DNA from: Paenisporosarcina sp. FSL H8-0542 | Lineage (GTDB): Bacteria; Bacillota; Bacilli; Bacillales_A; Planococcaceae | NCBI RefSeq assembly: GCF_038632915.1 | Contig: NZ_CP152050.1 | Coordinates: 1,147,001 to 1,211,000 of the forward strand | Direction of reading: 5' to 3' | Length of the DNA stretch: 64,000 nucleotides | In this document: positions 53,415-62,922 of the stretch, piece after piece | Layout of the letters: every line of letters begins with the position of its first letter | How positions within the stretch are numbered: position 1 is the stretch's first letter | The notes under the pieces: model-generated | Seen by the model: the letters and a program-made list of their open reading frames with translations, nothing else | What the model was told of the DNA's origin: nothing | The model's database searches: none | Made by a program: the position numbers and the translations under genes

Positions 53415-55118
53415 ATGACTAAGTATATCATCATTGCAATCATCGTACTAATTGCATTAATTGTAGTCGGATTTATGATCCGTCGTAAACATAACAGTGA
53501 AATTGAAAGACTTGAACATGAAAAACATCAAATTCAAAACAAACCAATATTAGAAGAAATGACGAAAGTTAAGCAGCTAAATATGAATGGTCAAACGGAA
53601 GAACTGTTTGAAAGCTGGCGAAACAGTTGGACGCAAGTTATGGATGTTCATATGCCGAAAATCGATTCATTGCTGTTTGATGCTGAAGATAGTATTGATA
53701 AATTCCGTTTCAAACGTGCTACAGCGATAGAAAAAGAAATTCAAGAACGTATTCAGCATAGTGATGAACAAATGTCCCGAATTTTAAAAGAGCTTGAGCA
53801 ACTGATTGGAAGCGAAGAGAAAAACCGAGTGGAAATGGATAGCTTGAAAGAGCAGTATCGTGCAGCACGTAAAACTTTACTCGCGCATCAACATTCTTTC
53901 GGAGCAGCGGCTGTACCACTTGAGAAGAAATTGGAGCAATTCGGTCCTCAATTTGAAGAATATGATCGATTAACCGAAAATGGCAATTATTTACAAGCGC
54001 GTGAAATTGTCATTGGACTGGATCAGGAAGCCCAGCATGTATTTAACTTATTGCAAGATATTCCTTCGCTGTTAACAGACGTACAAAACAAGATTCCCTC
54101 AAGTATTCATGATCTCCGTAGTGGACAACGTGAAATGGAAGAACAATCCTATTATTTAGAGCATCTTGAAATGACGGATCAATTGGACAAATTGGATGAC
54201 GAATTGGTACTAATGAAAGAATCAATCATTCAGCTTGAGATTGAAGACGCGAAAATTCGTATTGAGCAAATGAAGGATGAAATTGAAGCGTTCTATGACA
54301 TGCTGGAAAAAGAAGTAATGGCAAAACGTTATGTTGATAAACATCGTCACCCTACTGAGCGTCGATTGGCTGAAGTTACAACTATCACACGTCAAACAAG
54401 TGATGAAGCTGCATATGTTCAACAAAGTTATCGTTTACCAGAGAAAGAAGCAGAAATTCCTCTTGTGTGTCTGAAGCAAATCGAAACCTTGCAAAAACGT
54501 TATGATTTACTCGCACAACGTGCAAGTGAAGATCAATTAGCTTATTCAAGCCTTCAGGATGAACTTACACTGATTTCGACTGATTTGGAAAGCTTATATG
54601 AAGAGCAAGATCGTTTCTCTAATAGCCTTAAAAATTTACGTATTGATGAAAACCGAGCTCGAACTAATTTAGATGAACTGAAGCGTTTGCTGCATGAAAC
54701 CGACCGTATGGTACATAAAGCGAATATGCCGGGGATTCCTGAAGAAATGGATGTTCGTTTGGAAGAAGCCGAAGAACATATTTACTTGGTGATGCAAAGC
54801 TTGCAAGAAGTACCACTGAATATGAAATTGGTAGACAATTATTTGGCAAAAGCGGATAAATGTATCCATGAAGTACATGCTAAATCAAAAGAAATGCTTG
54901 AAAATGTATTGTTGATTGAACGTATCATTCAATATGGCAACCGTTATCGTGCGAGTCATCCACGGATGAATCAGCGTTTATTGGAGGCTGAAGCGGCATT
55001 CCGTCAGCTTCGATATTCCAAAGCACTTGAAGAAGCAGCTACTGCTGTAGAAGAAGTGGAACCGGGTGCGATGAAGCGAATTGAAGTTCTTGTCAAAGAG
55101 GACGCGTGGCGTTCATAA
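53415..55118 (+). CDS. ezrA: Septation ring formation regulator EzrA
   Basis: A 567-residue membrane-anchored coiled-coil protein that binds FtsZ, prevents extra Z rings at the poles and links the ring to wall synthesis. Residues 4-21 are the N-terminal anchor (YIIIAIIVLIALIVVGFMI); the rest is spectrin-like helical repeats. The QNR-type patch is near YGNRYRASHPRMNQRL (about residues 505-520). The length is normal for EzrA. A plain ribosome binding site (ACAGGGGG) lies 8 bases before the ATG. hisJ is divergent; the cysteine desulfurase gene follows, as in B. subtilis. Confidence 0.95.
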   Translation: MTKYIIIAIIVLIALIVVGFMIRRKHNSEIERLEHEKHQIQNKPILEEMTKVKQLNMNGQTEELFESWRNSWTQVMDVHMPKIDSLLFDAEDSIDKFRFKRATAIEKEIQERIQHSDEQMSRILKELEQLIGSEEKNRVEMDSLKEQYRAARKTLLAHQHSFGAAAVPLEKKLEQFGPQFEEYDRLTENGNYLQAREIVIGLDQEAQHVFNLLQDIPSLLTDVQNKIPSSIHDLRSGQREMEEQSYYLEHLEMTDQLDKLDDELVLMKESIIQLEIEDAKIRIEQMKDEIEAFYDMLEKEVMAKRYVDKHRHPTERRLAEVTTITRQTSDEAAYVQQSYRLPEKEAEIPLVCLKQIETLQKRYDLLAQRASEDQLAYSSLQDELTLISTDLESLYEEQDRFSNSLKNLRIDENRARTNLDELKRLLHETDRMVHKANMPGIPEEMDVRLEEAEEHIYLVMQSLQEVPLNMKLVDNYLAKADKCIHEVHAKSKEMLENVLLIERIIQYGNRYRASHPRMNQRLLEAEAAFRQLRYSKALEEAATAVEEVEPGAMKRIEVLVKEDAWRS

Positions 55119-55126
55119 CAAGAAAA

Positions 55127-55252
55127 GCGTAAAGCACTACTTTAGCCTGACATATGCGATGGAAGAACCTAAGAAAAAGCCTGCATTTGCTTAGGTAGGA
55201 AGGCATCCTGTGGGCACAAGCTGAGGTGCGGGATAGTGCTTGAAGCTAGACA
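55127..55252 (+). repeat. Dispersed intergenic repeat, copy C
   Basis: This copy begins GCGTAAAGCACTACTTTAGC, like the reverse complement of copy B, and ends GAGGTGCGGGATAGTGCTTG then AAGCTAGAC, like copies A and B. The middle differs. Confidence 0.6.
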
Positions 55253-55299
55253 TTAAAGAATATCAGTATGGTATACTTTTATGTAATAAGGGTAATTGA

Positions 55300-55330
55300 A
55301 ACCACCGCACACCACGTGCTGGTGGTTTTC
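55300..55330 (+). terminator. Terminator or attenuator hairpin before the cysteine desulfurase gene
   Basis: AACCACC and GGTGGTT pair, with an inner CAC...GTG, followed by TTTC. It is only ~20 bp before the start of the next gene, so it may end ezrA readthrough or regulate the next transcript. Confidence 0.55.
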
Positions 55331-55351
55331 TAATGAAAAGGAGTACGACCC

Positions 55352-56485
55352 ATGTATTATTTCGATCATAGTGCAACGACGAAACCACATAAAGAAGTAT
55401 TGGATACTTTTGTAAAGGTAAATGAGGCGTATTATGCAAACCCTGCATCTTTGCATGAAATGGGCGTGGATTCACATATGCTTCTTTCCCGTGCCCGAAA
55501 GCAAATTGCAGATATGTTAAAGACAGAAGAAAACAAAGTGGTTTTCACTTCAGGCGGAACAGAATCCAATCATTTTGCCATCCATGGTCTTGCTAGAAGT
55601 CTGCAGTCTCGCGGAAGACATATCATCACTTCAAATATTGAACATCCCTCCGTGTTGGAATCGATGAAACAATTGGAGAAACAAGGCTTTGAAGTCGATA
55701 TTATACCAGTGAATGATAAAGGCATTATTTCATTTGAAGATGTAAAAGAGCGATTGCGTAAAGATACGATTTTGGTAAGTGTGATGCATATTAATAACGA
55801 GATTGGAAGCATTCAATCAATTGAACAATTAGCAAAAGTCATTCATCAACATAGTCGAGCATTATTTCACGTAGATGCAGTTCAAAGTTTTGGTAAATAT
55901 CCAGTGTCGTTTCCCATTCTTGGAGCAGATGTACTGACACTGTCAGGGCATAAATTCAATGGCTTAAAAGGAACCGGGATTGTCGCTTGGACAGGTCATG
56001 TTTCATTTGAACCGACCATTGTGGGTGGTGGACAAGAGTTTGGGTTAAGAAGTGGGACGGTACCTGTTCCTCAGGCAGTTGCTTTCGCTAAAGCCATGAG
56101 AATGGCATTCGAAAATCAAGCATCCATGCATACGACATATAAAATGTGGAACGAAAAGTTGAGAAACTTTATTAGTGGTTTCAAGGATATACGTATATTA
56201 TCCCCAGATGATGCTGCGGCACACATCCTGACAATCAGTGTCCGGAATATTAAAGGAGAAGTGCTGGTCAATGCCTTGCAAGCAAGGGACATCATTGTAA
56301 CAACATCGAGTGCTTGTTCTTCTAAACAAACGAAAATCAGCCATGTAATAAAAGCAATCGGTTTACCCGATGACTATACAAAAGGTGTGATTCGCATAAG
56401 TATGGGAACCAGCAATAGCAATGAACAAATTGATCATTTTATAGAAAATTTCACGGCAATCATCAAGCAAGTTAAAGGAGATTAA
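55352..56485 (+). CDS. nifZ: Cysteine desulfurase (NifS/IscS-like, NifZ)
   Basis: A 377-residue class V PLP enzyme that takes sulfur from cysteine. It has the PLP lysine in LSGHKFNGLKGTG, the mobile active-site cysteine in TTSSACSSKQTK and the start YFDHSATTKPHKEV. It is immediately followed (4 bp) by thiI, so its persulfide most likely serves 4-thiouridine formation in tRNA through ThiI, as shown for B. subtilis NifZ-ThiI, rather than general Fe-S assembly. AAAAGGAG lies 10 bases before the ATG. Confidence 0.93.
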   Translation: MYYFDHSATTKPHKEVLDTFVKVNEAYYANPASLHEMGVDSHMLLSRARKQIADMLKTEENKVVFTSGGTESNHFAIHGLARSLQSRGRHIITSNIEHPSVLESMKQLEKQGFEVDIIPVNDKGIISFEDVKERLRKDTILVSVMHINNEIGSIQSIEQLAKVIHQHSRALFHVDAVQSFGKYPVSFPILGADVLTLSGHKFNGLKGTGIVAWTGHVSFEPTIVGGGQEFGLRSGTVPVPQAVAFAKAMRMAFENQASMHTTYKMWNEKLRNFISGFKDIRILSPDDAAAHILTISVRNIKGEVLVNALQARDIIVTTSSACSSKQTKISHVIKAIGLPDDYTKGVIRISMGTSNSNEQIDHFIENFTAIIKQVKGD

Positions 56486-56489
56486 AAAC

Positions 56490-57695
56490 ATGTTGGAATG
56501 GAAAGAAATATTAATCAGATATGGTGAGTTATCTACAAAAGGAAGAAACCGAAGCTCGTTTACAGGTCGATTACGAGACAATATTCGTTACGCGTTTGCT
56601 GATTTACCCAAATTTCAAATTGAAACAGAACGGGATCGTATGTTCATTCGACCAAATGAACAGGAAACCATGAACCAGTTAATAGAGCGACTGCCACAAA
56701 TTTTTGGCATTCAGTCTTTCAGTCCAGTTGCATCTTGCAGTCACGACCTGGAAGATATCAAACAAACAGCCATTAAAGTAGTGGAGTCAATTGATCGCAA
56801 AGATAAAACGTTTAAAGTAACTGTTAAACGCTCATATAAGCCATTTGAGATGGAAACAAATGAACTGCAACAGTTCGTTGGAGCCAATGTGCTTCGTACA
56901 TTCCCTGAAATTCAGGTTCAAATGAAGAAACCGGATATTGAACTACGTGTAGAAGTACGAAGAGATGCTGTTTATATGATGGCAGAAGTCATTCCTGGTG
57001 CAGGCGGTTTACCGATTGGATCTAACGGAAAATCACTCTTGATGCTTTCGGGTGGTATTGACAGTCCTGTTGCTGGTTACCAAATGTTAAAGCGTGGCGT
57101 ACGCCTGGATGCTATTCATTTTCACAGTCCTCCATTCACTAGTGAACGTTCGAAGGAAAAAGTTATGGATTTAGCTGATAAATTAAGTCGCTTTGGTGCT
57201 TCTGTGAAGTTGCATATCATTCCATTCACTGCGATACAGCAAGAAATTCAAAAACAAATTCCAGACAATGTATCAATGACGACAACTCGGAGAATGATGT
57301 TAAAGATTGCAGATTTAGTACGTGAAGAAACGCAAGCTTTGGCAATTATCACTGGTGAAAGTCTTGGACAAGTGGCAAGTCAAACTTTAGAAAGCTTGAC
57401 AGCTATAAATGCCGTGACGAATACGCCTGTATTACGTCCACTTATTTCATATGACAAGCAAGATATTATTGAGATTGCCCAACAAATCGATACTTATGAA
57501 GTCTCGATCAGACCGTATGAAGATTGTTGTACAATTTTCACTCCTGCAAGCCCAAAAACAAAACCAAAGCTTGAAAAAGTGGAGTATTATGAAAGCTTCA
57601 AAACATTCGATGATATGATAACTGAAGCAGTCAATGAACGTGAAATTATCATGTTCCCTAAAAAGAAACAAGATAAATTCTCCGACCTATTATAA
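56490..57695 (+). CDS. thiI: tRNA 4-thiouridine synthase ThiI
   Basis: A 401-residue enzyme that adenylates and thiolates U8 of tRNA. It has an N-terminal ferredoxin-like and THUMP region (to about residue 165) and a PP-loop ATPase with LMLSGGIDSPVAGYQMLKRG (about residue 190). There is no C-terminal rhodanese domain, the short form usual in Firmicutes, which relies on the partner desulfurase encoded just upstream. Its ribosome binding site (AAAGGAGA) overlaps the nifZ end, so the two are translated together. Confidence 0.95.
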   Translation: MLEWKEILIRYGELSTKGRNRSSFTGRLRDNIRYAFADLPKFQIETERDRMFIRPNEQETMNQLIERLPQIFGIQSFSPVASCSHDLEDIKQTAIKVVESIDRKDKTFKVTVKRSYKPFEMETNELQQFVGANVLRTFPEIQVQMKKPDIELRVEVRRDAVYMMAEVIPGAGGLPIGSNGKSLLMLSGGIDSPVAGYQMLKRGVRLDAIHFHSPPFTSERSKEKVMDLADKLSRFGASVKLHIIPFTAIQQEIQKQIPDNVSMTTTRRMMLKIADLVREETQALAIITGESLGQVASQTLESLTAINAVTNTPVLRPLISYDKQDIIEIAQQIDTYEVSIRPYEDCCTIFTPASPKTKPKLEKVEYYESFKTFDDMITEAVNEREIIMFPKKKQDKFSDLL

Positions 57696-57771
57696 AAATT
57701 AACGTATGGATTATATACGCACAGCTGTTTTTGAATAAAGATAATCCCATATATTACTACTTCTTGTGAAT

Positions 57772-57800
57772 GCATGAATTTGTCCATCCGGCACATTCTA
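57772..57800 (+). promoter_or_regulatory. Probable sigma-G promoter of the SASP gene
   Basis: GCATG, 17 bases, CATTCTA fits the sigma-G pattern (GHATR, ~18 bases, CATWHTA). It predicts forespore expression and a short leader before the SASP ribosome binding site. Confidence 0.6.
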
Positions 57801-57825
57801 TATTCAACAAGGAGGTGACACAGAC

Positions 57826-58029
57826 ATGGCAAATCAAAGTTCAAATCAACTAGTCGTTCCAGGTGTTAAACAAGCTTTAGACCAAATGAAATATGAAATT
57901 GCACAAGAGTTCGGTGTACAGCTTGGACCAGATGCTACAGCGCGTGCTAACGGTTCCGTTGGCGGAGAAATCACTAAGCGTTTAGTGCAAATGGCAGAGC
58001 AACAATTAAACGGCGGTTACCAAAAATAA
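57826..58029 (+). CDS. sspA: Alpha/beta-type small acid-soluble spore protein
   Basis: A 67-residue DNA-coating protein of dormant spores that protects against UV and heat. Family signatures are both present: [20 protein letters not shown] with the germination-protease site E-F-G-V, and [29 protein letters not shown] lies 8-9 bases before the ATG. The position after thiI matches B. subtilis sspA. A sigma-G type promoter is upstream and a GAAA-loop terminator downstream. It shows that the organism makes endospores. Confidence 0.96.
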   Translation: MANQSSNQLVVPGVKQALDQMKYEIAQEFGVQLGPDATARANGSVGGEITKRLVQMAEQQLNGGYQK

Positions 58030-58043
58030 TTTAAAATAAAACG

Positions 58044-58073
58044 AACCGGTAGCGAAAGCTGCCGGTTTTTTTG
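58044..58073 (+). terminator. Rho-independent terminator after the SASP gene
   Basis: AACCGGTAGC GAAA GCTGCCGGTT followed by T7. Confidence 0.9.
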
Positions 58074-58212
58074 TGTTATGAAGAGCGATAAGATTTCACT
58101 CAGTCTGAGTTTTTGTCGTGACGTCTGAAAAAATGGGACTTCACGACTGAACAGAAAACAGAGGGATAAAAGTCATCAGAGACTAATTAATTGACTGAAT
58201 AAAAACTTCTTT

Positions 58213-58241
58213 TTGAAAAATCAGTATTATGTAGCTATAAT
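58213..58241 (+). promoter_or_regulatory. Sigma-A promoter of ytcI
   Basis: TTGAAA, 17 bases, perfect TATAAT. It lies inside the longest possible reading frame, which supports the later TTG start of the gene. Confidence 0.8.
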
Positions 58242-58278
58242 AAAGAGGGGTGGCTCACTGAACAAAGGGGGAACTAAA

Positions 58279-59850
58279 TTGAATCGTGAAAATTTATTGG
58301 CACCGTCAACGTATAATTTGGTCCAGGAATTCGAAAAATATGCAACCGATGAAAATCGTTTAGCATTGATTTGGAAAAGTGAAAAGGACGAGACGAAAAA
58401 AATTACATACAAAGAATTGATGCAACTGGCAAATCAGGCAGCAAATGTTTTTACAAATAGTGGATTGAGACAAGGTGATGTTGTTTTGGTCATGGTACCG
58501 AGATTAATTGAAGCTTATGTCACTTACATAGGTGCCTTAAAAGCTGGGCTGGTCGTTATTCCAAGCTCGGAAATGCTGCGAGCAAAAGATATTGATTACC
58601 GTTTAGTTCATAGTGAAGCGAAAGCGATAGTGGCATATGAACCATTCATCAGCCAATTTGATCAAGTTGAAAAATTGGATGGTCTGACTCAATTCGTTAT
58701 CGGAGAAGGAAAAGGAAAATGGGTTTCATTGTCTGAAGAACTTACCAAAGCTTCTACTGAATTTACTGGCGCAGACACAAATAACACGGACATCGCTTTT
58801 TTGTCATACACGAGTGGTACGACAGGCAATCCTAAAGGTGTAGTTCATACACATGGTTGGGCATACGCGCATTTACGTACATCAGCTGAACATTGGTTAG
58901 GCATTCATGAAGGTGATGTTGTATGGGCAACTGCAAGCCCAGGTTGGCAAAAATGGATTTGGAGTCCATTCGTTGCAACTCTCGGAAGTGGGGCGACCGG
59001 TTTTGTCTATCACGGAAAATTTGATCCGAAAACGTATTTATCACTGCTTGAGGAATATCAAGTAAACGTTCTTTGTTGTACACCAACCGAGTATCGGATA
59101 ATGGCGAAAGTAGAGGGACTATCAGCGTATAATCTTACTTCACTGCATAGTGCGGTGTCTGCTGGAGAACCGTTAAACCGTGAAGTTATCGATACATTCA
59201 AGCGGGAATTCGGTTTGGAAGTGCGTGACGGATATGGACAGACCGAGAATACATTGTTGGTAGGAACAATGAAGGGCATGGAAGCACGTCCGGGATCAAT
59301 GGGTAAACCTACGCCTGGCAACCAAGTGGACATCATTAATGAATTCGGCGAAGTTTGTGCACCAGGAGAAGTTGGTGATATTGCCGTTCATACCGATACA
59401 CCTGCTTTATTTAAGTCATACCTAAAAGACCCGGAACGAACAAAAATGCAATTTAGAGGAACTTACTATATTACCGGAGATAAGGCTTCAAAAGATGAGG
59501 ACGGCTACTTCTGGTTTGAAGGCCGTGGTGATGATATTATCATTAGTTCTGGATACACAATAGGACCGTTCGAAGTAGAAGACGCTTTGGTCAAACATCC
59601 AATGGTTAAAGAATGTGCTGTAGTGGGCAGTCCGGATGAAATTCGTGGGCATATCGTCAAAGCATATGTTGTATTGGTTGATTCAGCGGTGGGATCACCA
59701 GAGATTGTAAAAGAACTACAGGACCATGTGAAAACTTTAACAGCACCGTACAAATATCCTCGTGATATAACGTTTATCGAAGAACTGCCAAAAACAGCTT
59801 CTGGTAAAATACGAAGAATTGAACTAAGAAATCAGGAAATTTCTAAATAA
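58279..59850 (+). CDS. ytcI: AMP-binding acyl-CoA synthetase (YtcI-like)
   Basis: A 523-residue ANL-superfamily ligase of the medium-chain acyl/acetyl-CoA synthetase group: SYTSGTTGNPKGVVHTHGWA, GYGQTENTLLVG, GRGDDIIISSGYTIGPFEVE and ELPKTASGKIRRIELR with the catalytic lysine. Substrate not determinable; B. subtilis YtcI is likewise uncharacterised. The TTG at 58279 is chosen: GGGGG lies 7 bases upstream, and the earlier TTG at 58213 is the -35 box of the promoter. It is ~24% similar in layout to AcsA of this window but lacks its N-terminal part. Confidence 0.9.
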   Translation: MNRENLLAPSTYNLVQEFEKYATDENRLALIWKSEKDETKKITYKELMQLANQAANVFTNSGLRQGDVVLVMVPRLIEAYVTYIGALKAGLVVIPSSEMLRAKDIDYRLVHSEAKAIVAYEPFISQFDQVEKLDGLTQFVIGEGKGKWVSLSEELTKASTEFTGADTNNTDIAFLSYTSGTTGNPKGVVHTHGWAYAHLRTSAEHWLGIHEGDVVWATASPGWQKWIWSPFVATLGSGATGFVYHGKFDPKTYLSLLEEYQVNVLCCTPTEYRIMAKVEGLSAYNLTSLHSAVSAGEPLNREVIDTFKREFGLEVRDGYGQTENTLLVGTMKGMEARPGSMGKPTPGNQVDIINEFGEVCAPGEVGDIAVHTDTPALFKSYLKDPERTKMQFRGTYYITGDKASKDEDGYFWFEGRGDDIIISSGYTIGPFEVEDALVKHPMVKECAVVGSPDEIRGHIVKAYVVLVDSAVGSPEIVKELQDHVKTLTAPYKYPRDITFIEELPKTASGKIRRIELRNQEISK

Positions 59851-59856
59851 AAACTC

Positions 59857-59909
59857 AAAAAACTATTCTTATAGCCTTTGATAAAAAGGTTTATAAGAAT
59901 AGTTTTTTG
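59857..59909 (+). terminator. Rho-independent terminator after ytcI
   Basis: AACTATTCTTATA and TATAAGAATAGTT form a 13-bp stem, with T6 after it. Confidence 0.85.
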
Positions 59910-59979
59910 TCGTTTACTTTCTCTCAAAAGGATTCTATAATGAGATATATTTCGAGAGTCAAACTAATGAGGTGAAGCT

Positions 59980-60894
59980 ATGCTAGAAAAAGAACGTCAA
60001 GGTGTTATTTGGGCAATCGGTGCGTATCTTGTTTGGGGAGTTCTCCCAATCTATTGGAAGTGGTTACATAATGTTCCGAGTGATGAAATCATAACAAGCC
60101 GAGTCCTATGGGCATTTATATTTACATTACTATTCGTGCTGATTACACGAAAAACCAAGCTTCTCATTGAAGATTTAATGTCATTGTGGCAAAATCAAAA
60201 AGCTTTCTGGAGCTTATTTTTTGCTTCGGCATTAATCTCAGGAAACTGGTTCTTGTATATCTGGGCAGTAAATAATAACCATTTAGTGGAAACCAGTTTA
60301 GGATACTATATCAACCCACTGATTTCTGTTTTGCTGGGCATCTTTTTCTTAAAGGAACGTTTGACGACGGCTCAAAAAATCGCCTTTGTCATTGCGACCA
60401 TCGGTGTTATCATCTTAACCATTTCATATGGCCGTTTCCCGTGGCTTGCTTTTTCACTTGCCATCAGTTTTGCCATATATGGATTAATGAAAAAAACAAT
60501 ACCGTTAGATGCAGTTCGCGGATTGACAATCGAAACATTGTTTATTGTGCCGTTTGCGTTTATTTATTACATTTATTTATTTCTATCCGACCGTGCTGTC
60601 CTTTTTCATGATTCATTCCAGACGGATGTATTGTTGATTCTTACAGGTGCTGCAACCGCTGTACCTCTCGTGTTATTCGCAAAAGGAGCACAACAAATGC
60701 CGTTATACATGATTGGGTTTTTACAATACATTGCTCCGACTTGTATGTTGTTCCTAGGTGTTATTATTTATGGCGAAACGTTCAATCCCATTGATTTACT
60801 GTCATTTTCCTTAATCTGGCTGGCGCTGATTCTCTTTACTGTCTCCAAGGTTATGGAAGCACGCACAAGAAAACTTAAATTGGCGAAATTATAA
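59980..60894 (+). CDS. rarD: RarD-type EamA permease
   Basis: A 304-residue, ten-segment transporter of the drug/metabolite superfamily. The RarD signature is clear: GAYLVWGVLPIYWKWLHNVP near the N-terminus, NWFLYIWAVNNNHLVETSLG YYINPL in two parts in the middle, and QYIAPTCMLFLGVIIYGETF near the end. The substrate is unknown; the E. coli gene was found through chloramphenicol sensitivity. TGAGGTG lies 6 bases before the ATG. It stands alone between two terminators, with no obvious functional link to its neighbours. Confidence 0.92.
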   Translation: MLEKERQGVIWAIGAYLVWGVLPIYWKWLHNVPSDEIITSRVLWAFIFTLLFVLITRKTKLLIEDLMSLWQNQKAFWSLFFASALISGNWFLYIWAVNNNHLVETSLGYYINPLISVLLGIFFLKERLTTAQKIAFVIATIGVIILTISYGRFPWLAFSLAISFAIYGLMKKTIPLDAVRGLTIETLFIVPFAFIYYIYLFLSDRAVLFHDSFQTDVLLILTGAATAVPLVLFAKGAQQMPLYMIGFLQYIAPTCMLFLGVIIYGETFNPIDLLSFSLIWLALILFTVSKVMEARTRKLKLAKL

Positions 60895-60929
60895 AAAGCA
60901 GACGAGAAGAATATCTCGTCTGCTTTTAT
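60894..60929 (+). terminator. Bidirectional terminator between rarD and nadK
   Basis: AAAAGCAGACGAGA and TCTCGTCTGCTTTT form a perfect 14-bp stem with an AGAATA loop. Confidence 0.88.
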
Positions 60930-60986
60930 TGAATTGAATGGGTTGATTTTTGTTATTGTCCAGTTGAAGGTTCTAACGAGTCCAAA

Positions 60987-61787
60987 TTAAAGATACGTGC
61001 GTTTCACTTTTTCCCAGAAAGAATTGTTTTTCAACTTAACGGTCTTCACGATGCGGTTACTCAACTCGATATTAACTGATTGTACATGTTGAATACTTAG
61101 CGATTCATTGTCCATGCCCATTGTCGGGAAGTCATTTCCGTCTTGCTGCAGGCGTAATGTTAATTGACGCTGACCGCCTAAAATGAATGAAGAGCCAAGA
61201 GTGCGGTATTTGTTGCTGTTCACAGATGCCAGTTCAGATACTTGGAAACAAGGGAGGAGAGGATCCACCACTGCACCATTGACCGACTTATTGTAAGCCG
61301 TGCTACCAGTTGGGGTAGCGATGATCATGCCATCTCCCCGGAATGTTTCAAAATGCAATCCATCAATTTCTACATCAAGAACAAATGTCTTAATAATATT
61401 TGAACGGATACTAAATTCATTCAAGCAATAAAAAGGTGGATTGTCATCCACTATAACTTGTAAAATAGGATAACGACGTACTTCAATTTCCGCATGTTGA
61501 ACAGCCTGAATCACTGTATCCATGTCATTGAAATGAAAATCACAATACATACCCAGCGAACCAGTGGTAGAAATTCCGGCATACAAACAATCTTGACGAA
61601 AACCGGTTTTGCGAACGGCTTGAAGGAAAGATCCATCTCCGCCCAAGCTTACGATAATGTTTGCATTTTTCGCATCATCTACCGTAGTGAATCCATGTTG
61701 TGCAATCATTTCCGTAAGAATTGATTTTTGTTGCAAGGAGCTTTTATCGTGTTTGGAATAAATAAAAATGTGTGTACGCTCGGACAA
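60987..61787 (-). CDS. nadK: NAD kinase
   Basis: A 266-residue ATP-NAD kinase making NADP. Motifs: IVSLGGDGSFLQAVR (catalytic GGDGS), FCLNEFSIRSN-type region seen as FYCLNEFSIR, and GDGMIIATPTGSTAYNKSVN. The frame opens with a GTG at 61796, but that lies 2 bases after GGAAAGG. The TTG at 61787, 11 bases from the same site, is a better start; which is used is unsure. It corresponds to B. subtilis YtdI (NadK2/PpnKB), which has the same neighbours (ytcI, yteI). Confidence 0.92.
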   Translation of the reverse strand: MSERTHIFIYSKHDKSSLQQKSILTEMIAQHGFTTVDDAKNANIIVSLGGDGSFLQAVRKTGFRQDCLYAGISTTGSLGMYCDFHFNDMDTVIQAVQHAEIEVRRYPILQVIVDDNPPFYCLNEFSIRSNIIKTFVLDVEIDGLHFETFRGDGMIIATPTGSTAYNKSVNGAVVDPLLPCFQVSELASVNSNKYRTLGSSFILGGQRQLTLRLQQDGNDFPTMGMDNESLSIQHVQSVNIELSNRIVKTVKLKNNSFWEKVKRTYL

Positions 61788-61895
61788 TACTGTCACGACC
61801 TTTCCGTTAATACTTGTCGTTATTTTAGCATGTTCTGAAACATTACGGCATGTTATTCGTATTACGTTAAGAGTAGAAAAAGGAGGAACATCAAA

Positions 61896-62909
61896 TTGAA
61901 TGCAAAACGTTGGATTGCTTTAGGTGCTGCAGCACTATTATTGGGTTTGTCTACCATCATTAATATGGCATTTTTTGCTTTTAGCAATGATTGGACATCT
62001 AATTTTGAAAACATGCTGGCTTTGCCAGAAAGTGAATATTCCGAGAGCGTACTGGAAGTTGGGGATACATCTAAACGTATCGCTGTATTAACAGTGGACG
62101 GAGTCATTCAGGATACTGGCGAGGCTACTTCACTTTTTGGAACAGCCGGTTACGATCACCAGTTTTTCATGGACCAACTGGAAATGATTAAAGAAGACGA
62201 TACAATCAAAGCCGTGGTCTTGCAAGTGAATTCGCCAGGTGGCGGGGTTGTCGAGTCTGCGCAAATTTATGATAAAATTAAAGAAGTGCAAGAAGAAGTT
62301 GGCATACCTTTTTACGTGTCGATGGGTAGCATGGCTGCATCAGGCGGATACTATATCTCTGCGCCTGCAGATAAAATTTTCTTGAATAAAGAAACACTGA
62401 CAGGTTCCATCGGCGTCATTATGGAAAGTGTCAACTACGGCAAACTGGCTGAAAAATATGGTGTTGATTTTGTTACGATTAAAACAGGACCGTATAAAGA
62501 TATTATGAGCCCAACCCGTGATATGACGGAAGATGAGCGTGCGATGCTACAGGACATGATTAATGAATCGTATGAATCATTTGTAGATATTATTGAAGAA
62601 GGCCGTGGCATGACAGAAGCTGAAGTGAAGAAAGTGGCAGACGGACGCATTATGAATGGGCGTCAGGCAATTGAAGCCGGTCTTGCGGATGAATATGGAT
62701 ATTTGGAAGACGTAATTGAAGCTGTTCGTAAAGACTTTGATTTAGAAGATGCAGAAGTGATTCAATATGAATACCCTCAAGGCTTCTCCAGTCTATTTTC
62801 TATGAAAGCTCAATCGTTGTTAGGTGGAGACGCGGAGTCACAATTGATTGGCCGTTTACTTTCGGATTATAACGCACCTCGTATGATGTATTTATACGGT
62901 GAGAAGTGA
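61896..62909 (+). CDS. sppA: Signal peptide peptidase SppA
   Basis: A 337-residue membrane-anchored serine peptidase of the ClpP/crotonase fold (S49) that degrades leftover signal peptides. One membrane segment lies at residues 7-28 (IALGAAALLLGLSTIINMAF). The catalytic Ser is in SMGSMAASGGYYIS (about residue 147) and the Lys in VNYGKLAEKYGV (about residue 199). The short Gram-positive form has one S49 domain. TTG start with AGGAGG 9 bases upstream. The yteJ homologue follows 13 bp later, and in B. subtilis these two form an operon linked to lantibiotic tolerance. Confidence 0.94.
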   Translation: MNAKRWIALGAAALLLGLSTIINMAFFAFSNDWTSNFENMLALPESEYSESVLEVGDTSKRIAVLTVDGVIQDTGEATSLFGTAGYDHQFFMDQLEMIKEDDTIKAVVLQVNSPGGGVVESAQIYDKIKEVQEEVGIPFYVSMGSMAASGGYYISAPADKIFLNKETLTGSIGVIMESVNYGKLAEKYGVDFVTIKTGPYKDIMSPTRDMTEDERAMLQDMINESYESFVDIIEEGRGMTEAEVKKVADGRIMNGRQAIEAGLADEYGYLEDVIEAVRKDFDLEDAEVIQYEYPQGFSSLFSMKAQSLLGGDAESQLIGRLLSDYNAPRMMYLYGEK

Positions 62910-62922
62910 GGAGGAATAGTAA

